Source of the DNA: CAVQGZ01 sp963714455
GTDB lineage: Bacteria; Actinomycetota; Actinomycetes; Jiangellales; Jiangellaceae
Direction: 5' to 3'
Assembly: GCA_963714455.1 (NCBI GenBank)
Contig: CAVQON010000003.1
Coordinates: 57,067 to 121,066, forward strand
Length of the DNA: 64,000 bases
Shown: positions 8,801 through 16,327 of the stretch, piece by piece
Position numbering within the stretch: the first letter of the stretch is position 1
Layout of the letters: every line of letters starts with the position of its first letter
The notes under the pieces: model-generated
Databases searched by the model: none
What the model was told of the DNA's origin: nothing
Seen by the model: only the letters and a program-made list of their open reading frames with translations
Translations under genes and position numbers: made by a program

Positions 8801-9179
8801 GCGCCGCGTTGTCGAAGACCGCGAGCAGCACCGAGTACTGGTCGGTGCCGCGCAGTGCCACCGGCTTGGCGCTGGTGCCGGACCCTCGCTCGGACTTGTA
8901 GTGTCCCAGCACGTACGAGGTGACGCTTCGCTCGCGGAACTCCGCGCCGGCGGCCTTGTTGTAGGAGATCTTGGCCGGCGGGACGAGCAGCGTGGTGAGT
9001 CCGTCGACCAGCGTCGACTTTCCGGAGCCGATGTCACCCGTGAGCAGCGCGTTGTCGCCGTCCAGGCGCACCGACCACGCCTGGCGGTCGAACGTGCCCC
9101 AGTTGCGCAGCTCGAAACGGCGCAGGCGAAAGCCGCCCGGCTGCTCGCCGAACAGGTCGAGCTCGATGTCGTCGCTCAC
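5814..9179 (-). CDS. jetC: Wadjet SMC/condensin ATPase JetC (MksB-like)
   Basis: A 1121-residue SMC-like ATPase. Near the N-terminus it has Walker A GDIGSGKST (about 47-55). The middle is a long Arg/Glu/Ala-rich coiled coil with a hinge-like insert. The C-terminus has the signature-like SGGKSGGQKEKLAY and Walker B FVVIDEAFGRGS. It powers DNA loop extrusion in the JetABC complex. GTG 9179 is chosen because it overlaps the jetB stop (GTGA) and follows GAGGAG; the longer upstream frame runs through jetB. Confidence 0.95.
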   Translation of the reverse strand: MSDDIELDLFGEQPGGFRLRRFELRNWGTFDRQAWSVRLDGDNALLTGDIGSGKSTLVDGLTTLLVPPAKISYNKAAGAEFRERSVTSYVLGHYKSERGSGTSAKPVALRGTDQYSVLLAVFDNAALGQTVTLAQVFWFRDHSGSPAKLFVVAEGERSIQADFADFGADMSALRSRLRASGASLYEAFAPYAQDFRRRFGIAHPQALELFHQTVSMKSVGNLTDFVRAHMLEPPDVAPRIAALITHYQDLTRAHDAVLTAKAQVEALEPIVADLDGHVAAVAEARALRGLRDALRTYVVERKVALLHERVQRREGERARAQRRRDETGERREQAQHTLADLRTAIATNGGDRLTQLDVEIEQARHRREAKRRASDEFARLCAQIGLEPPTSSAEFETLAGRLAEAMDRSDARRGEIENRQAEIAVATHTSSERADALRVEVAGLARRTSNIDERVVGIRTVMCEALGIEASDLPFAGELMRVDDPEWEPAAERLMRGFGLSLLVPDRHYAQVAHWVDDTNLRGRLVFYRLRGAAHAEPPGDERSLVHKIDVRPGLPASAWVAAEVTRRFDLVCARTPEEFRRAGRAVTRNGQVKGAGNRHEKDDRYPLGDRRRYVLGWSNEAKREALAAELSRLTRTLGALQVEQKALAEENLHLGQHAQAVAVLGSRESFADLDWQHEAVTITSLESEAASLRAASDVLDELTRRLGAAQSEAAGLTEQLARHDAEIGKLGGQIDADYSAVTDLEHERTTLEPVPVEVVSDLDARLGAESGERGLTVETCDAVERRVRDGLQQAIDIHDSRAGRLAERIVAAMTRLKNRWPLATQEMDAAVEAGSEYRTLHTRLVDDDLPRFEDAFKQQLNVNAIREVVGFRTALDTARAGIRRRIDTINASLRDIAYQPTTYIQLEPTPSEDADVRDFGRLLRECTEDTVTGPGNEQYSEAKFLLVKDLVSRFQGREGRTEEDRRWTAKVTDVRTWFRFAASERRLDDGSEQEHYTDSGGKSGGQKEKLAYTVLAASLAYQFGLVSGEVHSRTFRFVVIDEAFGRGSDESARFGLELFRRMGLQLLVVTPLQKIHVIEPYVAHVGYVHTKGGQTAMVRNVTIEEYRKEKAAVSAARASA

Positions 9180-9748
9180 GCCTGCTGCTCCTCGTCGAGG
9201 TAGGCGGCCAGCCGTTGGTCGAAGTCGGCGAGCCACTGAGCGTCCACGAAGGCCTTCAGCACCCGGCGCACCTCGAAGGTGTGCGCCTGGCCGCGAAGAC
9301 GGCGCAAGAACCCTAGCTCGACGATCTTGTTGAGGTCGGCCTCGACGGCGTCGGCCAGCTTCGCCTCTTGCGCGCGCAGCGGGTGGTAGGTGCGCACCAG
9401 CTCGACGGCCTCGTCGCGGGTCAGCACCAACCGGGTCTCGTCCCCCTGGGAGTCGAGCTCGAGCAGCCGCCGACGCAGCAGCGCGAGCATCAGGCTCACC
9501 CGGTACGAGAGCTGGCGGCGGGCGACGAGCCGGGGCACGTCCGGCTCACCCTCGACCGGCTCGATCGGCACGACGTAGGCGTAGCCCTCCGCCTCGTCCA
9601 CCGTGACCTCCAGCCCGAGCGGGCGCAGGTAGTCCAGCGCCTGCGGGGCCAGGCGAAGCACGGCCTCCCAGGCGCTGGGGTGCTCGTCGGCGTGCACGAT
9701 GCCGCGCAGCAGCGGCACGACCGCAGCCGACAGGGTGGGCTCACTCAT
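9176..9748 (-). CDS. jetB: Wadjet subunit JetB (MksE-like, DUF4194)
   Basis: A 190-residue protein of the DUF4194/MksE kind, which binds the JetA kleisin and regulates the complex. Winged-helix composition is plausible: the segment near 'LVLTRDEAVELVRTYHP' and the C-terminal 'LGFLRRLRGQAHTFEVRR'. ATG 9748 (MSEPTLSAAVVPLLRG) is chosen because GGAGG lies just upstream and it overlaps the jetA stop by eight bases. The longer frame from 9859 is antisense-like Arg/Pro-rich junk inside jetA. Confidence 0.92.
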   Translation of the reverse strand: MSEPTLSAAVVPLLRGIVHADEHPSAWEAVLRLAPQALDYLRPLGLEVTVDEAEGYAYVVPIEPVEGEPDVPRLVARRQLSYRVSLMLALLRRRLLELDSQGDETRLVLTRDEAVELVRTYHPLRAQEAKLADAVEADLNKIVELGFLRRLRGQAHTFEVRRVLKAFVDAQWLADFDQRLAAYLDEEQQA

Positions 9749-11177
9749 CGGCGCCTCCGGTGAACACGACGAGCGGGACGTCGGCGCGCACCCCGCCGGA
9801 CGGGGTCTGCCACGACACCTGCTCGCTGGCACCCGGGTCGAAGACGGCGCGGCCGTCACCGTCTGCCACGGACAGGTAGGTCATCACCTCGGCCAGCCCC
9901 TGCTGGACGGGGTGCTCGGCCAGCACCTGCGCCAGCGTGGCCTGGTCGCGGAAAGCCAGCGTCGCCGCTACCGCGTCGCGCAGCCGCTGAGGGTCGACGG
10001 CCACCAGGTCGAACAGCCCGTCTGTCGGCGTGTCGTCGTCGCCGGCCTCGACCGGCGCGGTGTCGAGGCTGATGCGCGGGGGAGCCGCGTACAGCCGGCG
10101 TGCCATCGGGACCGACACATCCGCTTTGGCCTCGTTCATCAGCATCGCCGTCCCCGGCGGCGGGTCGTCACGCAGCCGCAGCGCGTGCGCCTCGATCGAC
10201 TGCATGAGCCCGGCGATGCGGCGGTTCTCCAGGTAGGCGCGGTCGTCGAGAAAGCGTCGCAGCTGGTGCGAGAGGGCAGCGACGGTGGACTGGACGCCGT
10301 CGGCTGCCCGCAGCCAGTCGGCGACTACGTAGCGCAGGTTCGGGTCGGCGTCGCGCAGGGCGGGCAGGGCCAGGGCGGCGTCGAGCAGGTGGTCGAACTC
10401 GTCCTGGCGCGCAGCACCCATCAAGAAGTCGTAGAAGGCGCGAAACGAGATGCCCTGGTCGGTGTCGGCGATGGCCTCGCGTTCGCCGAGCACCTCGTCG
10501 AGCAGCGTGCCGCGAGCGCCGTCCCAGGCCGCGATCTGCTCGCGCACGCCTCGGTCGAGGGCGCGGAAGTTGGCCTCTACCTCTCTGAAGTCCGAGAGCA
10601 GCTCGCGCGAGGTCGACGCGAACTGCTGGAAGCGATCGCGCACGCCGGTGTCGTCCAGCACGGTGACCTGCCCGCTGTGCACCAGGGCGATCTCAGCGTC
10701 GATCTCTGCGCGGCGGCGCTGCAGCACCGCGAGGCGCTCGGCGGGGTCGTCCTGGGACTCCTCGACGATCTGCTGCAGCAGCCGCAGCACCGTCAGCAGC
10801 CGTGACTCCGTGCCGACGAAGCTGCGCTGGGTCAACGACTCGAGCCAGACGAGCGCCTTCTCGGCCGCGGGCGTGATGTCGTAGGACGCGACGTCCGAAC
10901 CGGCTGGGTAGAAGGAACGCAGCCAGCCCTTCTCCGGCGTCGTCCACTCGCTCACGTACTCCTTCGCCGAGCGTGGCAGCGCGTCGGCATCGACCTGTCG
11001 TTGCTGGTAGAGGGCGTCGTCGACGGCTTCGAGCAGGGCGGGCTCGGCGATCGTGCGGGCGTTGCCGGCGACGAACACGCGGTGCAGGACGCTGGCGACG
11101 AACGCGGCGTTGCCCGCGCGCAGCAGCCGCCACCCGGGGTGGTGGCGCAGCATCGAGGTCAGGTAGTCGTGGTCCAC
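9741..11177 (-). CDS. jetA: Wadjet kleisin subunit JetA (MksF-like, DUF3375)
   Basis: A 478-residue DUF3375 protein, the kleisin that bridges the JetC heads. The N-terminus (MDHDYLTSMLRHHPGWRLLR) and the helical stretch 'LAVLQRRRAEIDAEIALVHSG' are typical. It is first in the jetABCD operon, which matches the usual Wadjet gene order. The start is GTG 11177. A TACCGT box on the minus strand (11209-11214) about 30 bases upstream could be its -10 element. Confidence 0.92.
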   Translation of the reverse strand: MDHDYLTSMLRHHPGWRLLRAGNAAFVASVLHRVFVAGNARTIAEPALLEAVDDALYQQRQVDADALPRSAKEYVSEWTTPEKGWLRSFYPAGSDVASYDITPAAEKALVWLESLTQRSFVGTESRLLTVLRLLQQIVEESQDDPAERLAVLQRRRAEIDAEIALVHSGQVTVLDDTGVRDRFQQFASTSRELLSDFREVEANFRALDRGVREQIAAWDGARGTLLDEVLGEREAIADTDQGISFRAFYDFLMGAARQDEFDHLLDAALALPALRDADPNLRYVVADWLRAADGVQSTVAALSHQLRRFLDDRAYLENRRIAGLMQSIEAHALRLRDDPPPGTAMLMNEAKADVSVPMARRLYAAPPRISLDTAPVEAGDDDTPTDGLFDLVAVDPQRLRDAVAATLAFRDQATLAQVLAEHPVQQGLAEVMTYLSVADGDGRAVFDPGASEQVSWQTPSGGVRADVPLVVFTGGADE

Positions 11178-11368
11178 GGTCCCCCATCAACGTCGGCGGT
11201 GTAGCACAACGGTAAGGCGAGGGTCCGACACGTCCGCCCATCGGCAACGTGCGCAGGGGTCGTGGCGAAGACCCGGGCCACGTCGCGAGCACGCCGGCGT
11301 CAAGGACTACCACGATCACCCGACCTTTGGGGCGCGGAGCACACACACCAGCGACACGCGCCTCGCGG

Positions 11369-11398
11369 GTGACGACGCAGCGATCCAGGTGCTACCTT
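11369..11398 (+). promoter_or_regulatory. promoter for a leaderless cysteine leader peptide
   Basis: GTGACG (11369-11374) and TACCTT (11393-11398) are separated by 18 bases and fit actinobacterial -35 and -10 elements. The -10 box ends eight bases before ATG 11407, so transcription would start at the A of the ATG and the mRNA would be leaderless. Inferred from spacing alone. Confidence 0.5.
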
Positions 11399-11406
11399 CC
11401 CGCGCC

Positions 11407-11481
11407 ATGGCTCCACGGGACGTGCGCGCGACGGTTGGTCGCTGCATGTGCATGCCCATGACCATGTGTGTCACCGCCTGA
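11407..11481 (+). CDS. Cys-containing leader peptide of the sulfite-reductase operon
   Basis: A 24-codon frame starting MAPRDVRATVG and ending RCMCMPMTMCVTA, with Cys at 13, 15 and 21, followed by TGA. It begins eight bases after a -10 box, so it is probably translated from a leaderless mRNA, and it ends 108 bases before sirA. Short Cys-rich leader peptides upstream of sulfur-assimilation genes are known in actinobacteria, where ribosome progress over Cys codons senses cysteine. Here the Cys codons are interspersed with Met rather than consecutive. The hairpin-rich stretch 11482-11575 may hold alternative structures; I could not fold it. Confidence 0.6.
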   Translation: MAPRDVRATVGRCMCMPMTMCVTA

Positions 11482-11589
11482 CCGCCGCCCCATCCACCCG
11501 CGCGGCGTCAGGCCCTCCAGGAGCCGACGCGTGCGTTGAGGTGTCGGCTACCCGGAACCCAGCGCCGCTCGACTCCCGAGGAGTCGCTC

Positions 11590-13314
11590 GTGACCGCCAG
11601 CCCCCCCGACACCGACACCGGCGCGCTGCCCGCCGTCTCCGGCGCCCCCGGCCGCCCGCCACGGTCTGCCCGCCCCCCGGTCAACCATGGCCAGTGGGCC
11701 GCCGGTGACCGCACCCCGCTCAACGCGAACGAGGAGTTCAAGGCCGCCGACAACGGCCTGAACGTCCGCGCCCGCATCGAGCAGGTCTACTCGAAGCAGG
11801 GATTCGCCTCGATCCCCGCCGACGACCTGCGCGGCAGGTTTCGCTGGTACGGGCTCTACACCCAGCGTCGACCCGGCATCCCTGGCGGCGCGACGGCTTC
11901 GCTGCCTCCGGAGGACCTCGACGACGAGTACTTCATGCTGCGGGTGCGCTCCGACGCCGGCGCGCTGACCAGCGAGCAGGCGCGCGTCATCGGCCAGATC
12001 TCCACCGAGCTGGCCCGCGACACCGCAGACATCTCCGACCGGCAGAACATCCAGCTGCACTGGGTGCGCATCGAGGACGTGCCGGCGATCTGGGACCGGC
12101 TCGAAGCCGTCGGGCTGGGCACCACCGAGGCCTGTGGCGACACCCCGCGCGTGGTGCTCGGGTCGCCGGTCGCCGGACGGGCAGCCGACGAGGTGCTCGA
12201 CGGCACGCCGGCAATCGACGAGATCGTGCGGCGCTACCTCGGTGACCCCGAGTACGCGAACCTGCCGCGCAAGTTCAAGTCGGCTGTCTCCGGATCGCCG
12301 CACCAGGACGTCGCGCACGAGGTCAACGACCTCAGCTTCGTCGGCGTCGAGCACCCCGAGCACGGCCCGGGCTTCGATGTGTGGGTCGGCGGAGGGCTCA
12401 GCACCAACCCCAAGCTCGCCGTCCGGCTCGGGGCATGGGTGCCGCTCGACGAGGTGCCCGAGGTGTGGGAGGCCGTGGTCGCGCTGTTCCGCGACCACGG
12501 CTACCGGCGGCTGCGCACCAAGGCTCGCCTGAAGTACCTGGTTGCCGACTGGGGACCGGAGCGGCTGCGGGAGGTGCTCGAGACCGACTACCTCAAGCGC
12601 CGCCTGGTCGACGGGCCGCAGCCGCCGCAGTCCCGCGGTGCCCGCGACCACGTCGGGGTCCACGAGCAGCGCGACGGGCTGTTCTACGTCGGCGCGGCGC
12701 CGACGGTGGGTCGGGTGAGCGGGACGATCCTGCAGCGCGTCGCCGACCTCGCCGAGCAGCACGGCAGCGGACAGATCCGCCTGACAGCCCAGCAGAAGCT
12801 GGTGGTTCTCGACGTGCCCGGTGAGCGCACTACGACCCTGGCCGCCGAGCTCGAAGCCCTCGGCCTGCGCACCACCCCCTCGGTCTACCGACGCTCGGCC
12901 ATGGCCTGCACCGGCATCGAGTTCTGCAAGCTCGCCATCGCCGAGACGAAAGGGCTGGCCGCGCGGCTGGTGGACGAGCTCGAACGGCGCGTGCCCGAGA
13001 TGGACCAGCCGATCGCGATCCACGTCAACGGCTGCCCCAACTCGTGCGCCCGCTTCCAGGTGGCCGACATCGGCCTCAAGGGTGTGCTCGCCCCCGGACC
13101 GGACGGCGAGCAGGTCGAGGCGTTCCAGGTGCACCTGGGTGGGTCGCTGGGGGAGCGCACCGCGTTCGGCGAGACCGTCCGCGGGCACCGCGTCCCGGCC
13201 GACGAGCTGACCGACTACGTCGAGCGCCTGCTGCGCCGCTACCAGGCCGCCCGCACCGGCGGCGAGTCGTTCGCCGAGTGGGCCGTGCGCGCCGACGCCG
13301 AGGACGTCCGATGA
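11590..13314 (+). CDS. sirA: ferredoxin-dependent sulfite reductase
   Basis: Reduces sulfite to sulfide with six electrons, using a siroheme coupled to a 4Fe-4S cluster. 574 residues, usual for the family. The cluster cysteines are C440 and C446 (ACTGIEFCKL) and C482 and C486 (NGCPNSCAR). The Tyr (RWYGLYTQ) and Cys (EACGDTPR) that form a covalent Tyr-Cys link in the M. tuberculosis enzyme are both present, favouring sulfite over nitrite reductase. GTG 11590 is chosen because GAGGAG is six bases upstream; the longer frame from 11536 lacks a site. It overlaps cysH by ATGA. Confidence 0.93.
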   Translation: MTASPPDTDTGALPAVSGAPGRPPRSARPPVNHGQWAAGDRTPLNANEEFKAADNGLNVRARIEQVYSKQGFASIPADDLRGRFRWYGLYTQRRPGIPGGATASLPPEDLDDEYFMLRVRSDAGALTSEQARVIGQISTELARDTADISDRQNIQLHWVRIEDVPAIWDRLEAVGLGTTEACGDTPRVVLGSPVAGRAADEVLDGTPAIDEIVRRYLGDPEYANLPRKFKSAVSGSPHQDVAHEVNDLSFVGVEHPEHGPGFDVWVGGGLSTNPKLAVRLGAWVPLDEVPEVWEAVVALFRDHGYRRLRTKARLKYLVADWGPERLREVLETDYLKRRLVDGPQPPQSRGARDHVGVHEQRDGLFYVGAAPTVGRVSGTILQRVADLAEQHGSGQIRLTAQQKLVVLDVPGERTTTLAAELEALGLRTTPSVYRRSAMACTGIEFCKLAIAETKGLAARLVDELERRVPEMDQPIAIHVNGCPNSCARFQVADIGLKGVLAPGPDGEQVEAFQVHLGGSLGERTAFGETVRGHRVPADELTDYVERLLRRYQAARTGGESFAEWAVRADAEDVR

Positions 13315-14069
13315 CGACGGCTCGAGTCGACACCGACCCAGCAGCAGAGCCCGGAGCATCGTCGGCCGATCCCGCCCGGACCGCCCGGCTGCGCGACCTG
13401 CTCGCCGACGGACGCCGTCGCTTCGGCGACGACGCCGACCCGGTCGACCTGCTGGGCTGGTTCGGGACGGCGCTGGGCCCCGGCCACGTCGCCGTCGCGG
13501 TGTCGTTCGCCGACGCGCTCATGCCCACGCTGGCCGCTCGGGCGCTGCGCGACCCGCGCCTGCTCTTCGTCGACACCGGCTACCACTTCACCGAGACGCT
13601 CGGCTTTCGCGACGCCGTGGCACACGACCTCGGACTGACCGTGCTGTCGTTGAGGCCGACCCAGTCGGTGCCCGAGCAAGATGCTGACCTTGGCGCCGAG
13701 CTGTGGAGCCGCGACCCCGACGCCTGCTGCGCCTTGCGCAAGCGTGCCCCCATGGACGCGGCGTTGGCCGGCTACGACGCCTGGGCCAGCGGCATCCGTC
13801 GCGCCGACGGTGGCGACCGTGCGAGCACGCCCGTCCTCGACTGGGACGACCGGCGGGGGTTGATCAAGATCAACCCGCTGGCGGCCTACTCCGACGACCA
13901 GGTCGCCGCGTGCGTCGCGCGCTACGGGCTGCTGGAGAACCCCCTGACCCAGATCGGCTACCGCTCCATCGGGTGCGCGCCGTGTACGCGCCCGGTCAGC
14001 GACGACGAAGACCCGCGCGCGGGTCGCTGGCCGGGACGAAGCAAGACCGAGTGCGGGCTGCACCTGTGA
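13311..14069 (+). CDS. cysH: APS/PAPS reductase
   Basis: Reduces activated sulfate (APS, or PAPS) to sulfite. 252 residues with the PP-loop ATPase-like fold, the substrate-binding stretch LLFVDTGYHFTETL, and the four cluster cysteines C139-C140 (DACCALRK) and C222/C225 (GCAPCTRP), which mark the 4Fe-4S form typical of APS reductases. The C-terminal ECGLHL supplies the catalytic Cys. ATG 13311 overlaps the sirA stop. No sulfate adenylyltransferase (cysD/cysN) gene is in this window, so APS must come from genes elsewhere. Confidence 0.93.
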   Translation: MTTARVDTDPAAEPGASSADPARTARLRDLLADGRRRFGDDADPVDLLGWFGTALGPGHVAVAVSFADALMPTLAARALRDPRLLFVDTGYHFTETLGFRDAVAHDLGLTVLSLRPTQSVPEQDADLGAELWSRDPDACCALRKRAPMDAALAGYDAWASGIRRADGGDRASTPVLDWDDRRGLIKINPLAAYSDDQVAACVARYGLLENPLTQIGYRSIGCAPCTRPVSDDEDPRAGRWPGRSKTECGLHL

Positions 14070-14113
14070 CGCCCGTCCGCCCCCGTGACCCGCACGACCT
14101 CGATCGGAGCACC

Positions 14114-15466
14114 ATGAGCCACCCCACCCACCCCCTGTTCGTCGACCTGACCGGACGCCGCGTGCTCGTCGTCGGCGCCGGGGCGGTCGGCACCCGTCGT
14201 ACCGCCCGCCTGCTCGACGCCGGCGCAGTGGTCGACGTCGTGGCCGCGACCGCCTCCGCCGAGGTGACGTTGTGGGACGCCGACAAGTCGGTGGCGCTCA
14301 CCTGGCACCCCCGCCGGTTCCGCGGGCAGGACGTGGACGAAGCGTGGCTGGCGCACGCTGCCACGGGGGACGCCGAGGTGGACGCGTCTGTCGTGGCGGC
14401 CGCCGATGCCCGCAGGGTCTGGAGCGTGCGGGCGTCGGCCGCCGAGCACTCGCCGGCATGGTCGGCGGCCTCGGTGGTCACCGACGACGGCGTCACCGTT
14501 GCGGTCAGCGGGGGAGGGGATCCACGTCGGGCACAGGCCGTGCGGGACGGGATCGCCGCGCAGGTTCGCGCGGGCGAGATCCCGCTGCGGCGCCGCCGCA
14601 AGCCGGCCCCCGGCGGGGGAGACGTCAGCCTCGTCGGTGCCGGGCCGGGCGACCCCGACCTGCTCACCCTGCGGGGGTGGCGGCGACTGCGCGAGGCTGA
14701 CGTCGTGGTCGTCGACCACCTCGTGCCGGCCAGCCTGCTCGACCATCTCGACGCCGATGTCGAGGTGCACTACGCAGGCAAGCTGCCCGGTCGTCACTAT
14801 CTGACGCAGACGCAGATCAACCAGCTCATCGTCCAACGCGCTCAGGAAGGTCATCGGGTGGTACGGCTGAAGGGCGGCGACCCGTTCATCCTGGGCCGCG
14901 GCAGCGAAGAGGCGCAGGCGTGCGTGCGCGCGGGCGTGCCGGTGGAGGTGGTGCCGGGCATCACCAGCGTGGCCTCCGTCCCGGCCGCCGCGGGCATCCC
15001 GCTCACCCATCGAGGAGTCACGTCGTCGTTCGTGCTGGTGTCCGGCCACGCGGGCCTGCCCGAGGTTGCCCGCCAGGTCGACGGGGCACCCGGCGACGCC
15101 ACCATCGTGATGCTGATGGGCACCAAGACGATCCGGGCGGTGGCCGACCACCTGGTCAGCCGCGGCCGGTCGGCGCACACTCCGGCAGCGATCATCGAAC
15201 GAGGCTGGACCCGCCAGCAACGAGTGCTCACCGGGACGCTGGACGACATCGCCGACATCGCCGAGCGGGCCGGCGCGCGTCCGCCCGCTGTCGTGGTGAT
15301 CGGTGAGGTGGTGCGGCTGCGCCACGAGATCGGCGACGTCGCGCGCATCAGCCCGGACGCCGCGCACACCGTCGCCGACGACGTCGCACCGCGACCGCTC
15401 GACGCCGGACGCACCGACGCGCCGGCAGCGGGCGCGGGGCGTGCCGAGGCGCTGGTGGGAGCATGA
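14114..15466 (+). CDS. cysG: siroheme synthase: precorrin-2 dehydrogenase plus uroporphyrinogen-III methyltransferase
   Basis: A 450-residue fusion. The N-terminal 160 residues form a Met8p/CysG-type NAD-binding domain (VLVVGAGAVGTRRTARLLDA). The C-terminal part is the SAM-dependent methyltransferase: VSLVGAGPGDPDLLTL, VVRLKGGDPFILGRG, VPGITSV and MLMGTKTI. It makes precorrin-2 and oxidises it to sirohydrochlorin, supplying siroheme for sirA. ATG 14114 has GGAG a few bases upstream. The last 40 residues are low-complexity Ala/Asp. The stop overlaps the next start (ATGA). The dehydrogenase half is shorter and more divergent than in E. coli CysG, consistent with iron insertion being done by the next gene. 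Confidence 0.88.
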   Translation: MSHPTHPLFVDLTGRRVLVVGAGAVGTRRTARLLDAGAVVDVVAATASAEVTLWDADKSVALTWHPRRFRGQDVDEAWLAHAATGDAEVDASVVAAADARRVWSVRASAAEHSPAWSAASVVTDDGVTVAVSGGGDPRRAQAVRDGIAAQVRAGEIPLRRRRKPAPGGGDVSLVGAGPGDPDLLTLRGWRRLREADVVVVDHLVPASLLDHLDADVEVHYAGKLPGRHYLTQTQINQLIVQRAQEGHRVVRLKGGDPFILGRGSEEAQACVRAGVPVEVVPGITSVASVPAAAGIPLTHRGVTSSFVLVSGHAGLPEVARQVDGAPGDATIVMLMGTKTIRAVADHLVSRGRSAHTPAAIIERGWTRQQRVLTGTLDDIADIAERAGARPPAVVVIGEVVRLRHEIGDVARISPDAAHTVADDVAPRPLDAGRTDAPAAGAGRAEALVGA

Positions 15467-16197
15467 GCACACACGTCGTGCTGCTCGCGCACGGCAGCCG
15501 CGACCCCCGCCACGCCCGCGACGTCGCAAGCATCCGTGACCGCGTTGCCGACCGGATGCAGACTCCCGTCTGGGCCAGCTACCTCGAGCTGTGCGGGCCG
15601 CCGCCGGGCGACCTTCCCCTCCCACCCGGAGTGCGAGCCGCGGTGCTGCCGCTCTTCCTCGCCGACGGCTACCACCTGGGCAACGACGTGCCGGGAGCGG
15701 CCGCGACGCTGGCCGGTGCGCGTCGCACGGTCGAGGTGCTCCCTGCCCCGCTGATGGCCACCTCGTCCTGGCCGTTCGACCTGCTCGACACGCTGAGCAC
15801 TCCGCCCGCAAGCAGCGTCCTGGTCGTGACAGCCGGGTCGTCCGACCCGCGCGTGGTCGAGGCGTGGGAGACGGCGGCACGTCGTTGGTCGAGCGTGCGC
15901 GGGCGCTCGGGCCATCCGCGCGACGTGCGGGTCGCCCACGCCACCGGGCCCGGCGAGCGACCCGAGACGGTGGCTCGACAGGCCGAGCGCGCCGGGTCGC
16001 CCGTCGCGACGGTGGTGCCTGCGCTGGTCGCCGACGGCTCCTTCGCCGACCGGGCCCGGGCGAGTGCCGACGCCCTCGGGTGCACGGTCACCGACGTGGT
16101 CGGCGCCACCGATGTCTTCACCGACCACCTCGTGGCCACCCTTGACGGGCACCGGGCTCCCGCCGCGCTGCGGCACGTGGCGAGAAGGGCGAGCTGA
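15463..16197 (+). CDS. sirohydrochlorin ferrochelatase, CbiX/SirB-like
   Basis: A 244-residue CbiX-family chelatase. The first His ligand is in VVLLAHGSRDPRHARD and the second-half pattern PLFLADGYHLGNDVP supplies further metal-binding residues. It inserts iron into sirohydrochlorin to finish siroheme. It overlaps the cysG-like gene by four bases, so it belongs to the operon. The tandem-domain layout (repeat near VVPALVADGSFADRA) matches the long SirB/CbiX type. Cobalt insertion is possible in principle, but the sulfite-reductase context favours iron. Confidence 0.85.
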   Translation: MSTHVVLLAHGSRDPRHARDVASIRDRVADRMQTPVWASYLELCGPPPGDLPLPPGVRAAVLPLFLADGYHLGNDVPGAAATLAGARRTVEVLPAPLMATSSWPFDLLDTLSTPPASSVLVVTAGSSDPRVVEAWETAARRWSSVRGRSGHPRDVRVAHATGPGERPETVARQAERAGSPVATVVPALVADGSFADRARASADALGCTVTDVVGATDVFTDHLVATLDGHRAPAALRHVARRAS

Positions 16198-16327
16198 GCC
16201 GGGCTCAGCCGCTGATCAGACGGGCGGTCGCGCGCGAGGCTCTGCGAGGTGCGCCGCCGGTGTGCCACGAATCGCCCCGTCAGACGCCCGGCTGCACGCC
16301 TTCCAGCTGTCGGGAAGGATCGCGGGC

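Noticed and set aside
11196..11270. tRNA-like start GGCGGTGTAGCACAACGGTAA
   Set aside because: The D-arm resembles a tRNA, but no anticodon stem or T-arm (GGTTCGA) follows; the stretch is better explained as the jetA promoter region.
11482..11589. SAM or other riboswitch upstream of sirA
   Set aside because: No recognisable conserved riboswitch core by eye; a Cys-containing leader peptide explains the region better.
11548..15880. Two long minus-strand frames of about 600 codons each opposite sirA-cysH-cysG
   Set aside because: Shadow frames: the plus-strand genes carry complete catalytic motifs and four-base overlaps.
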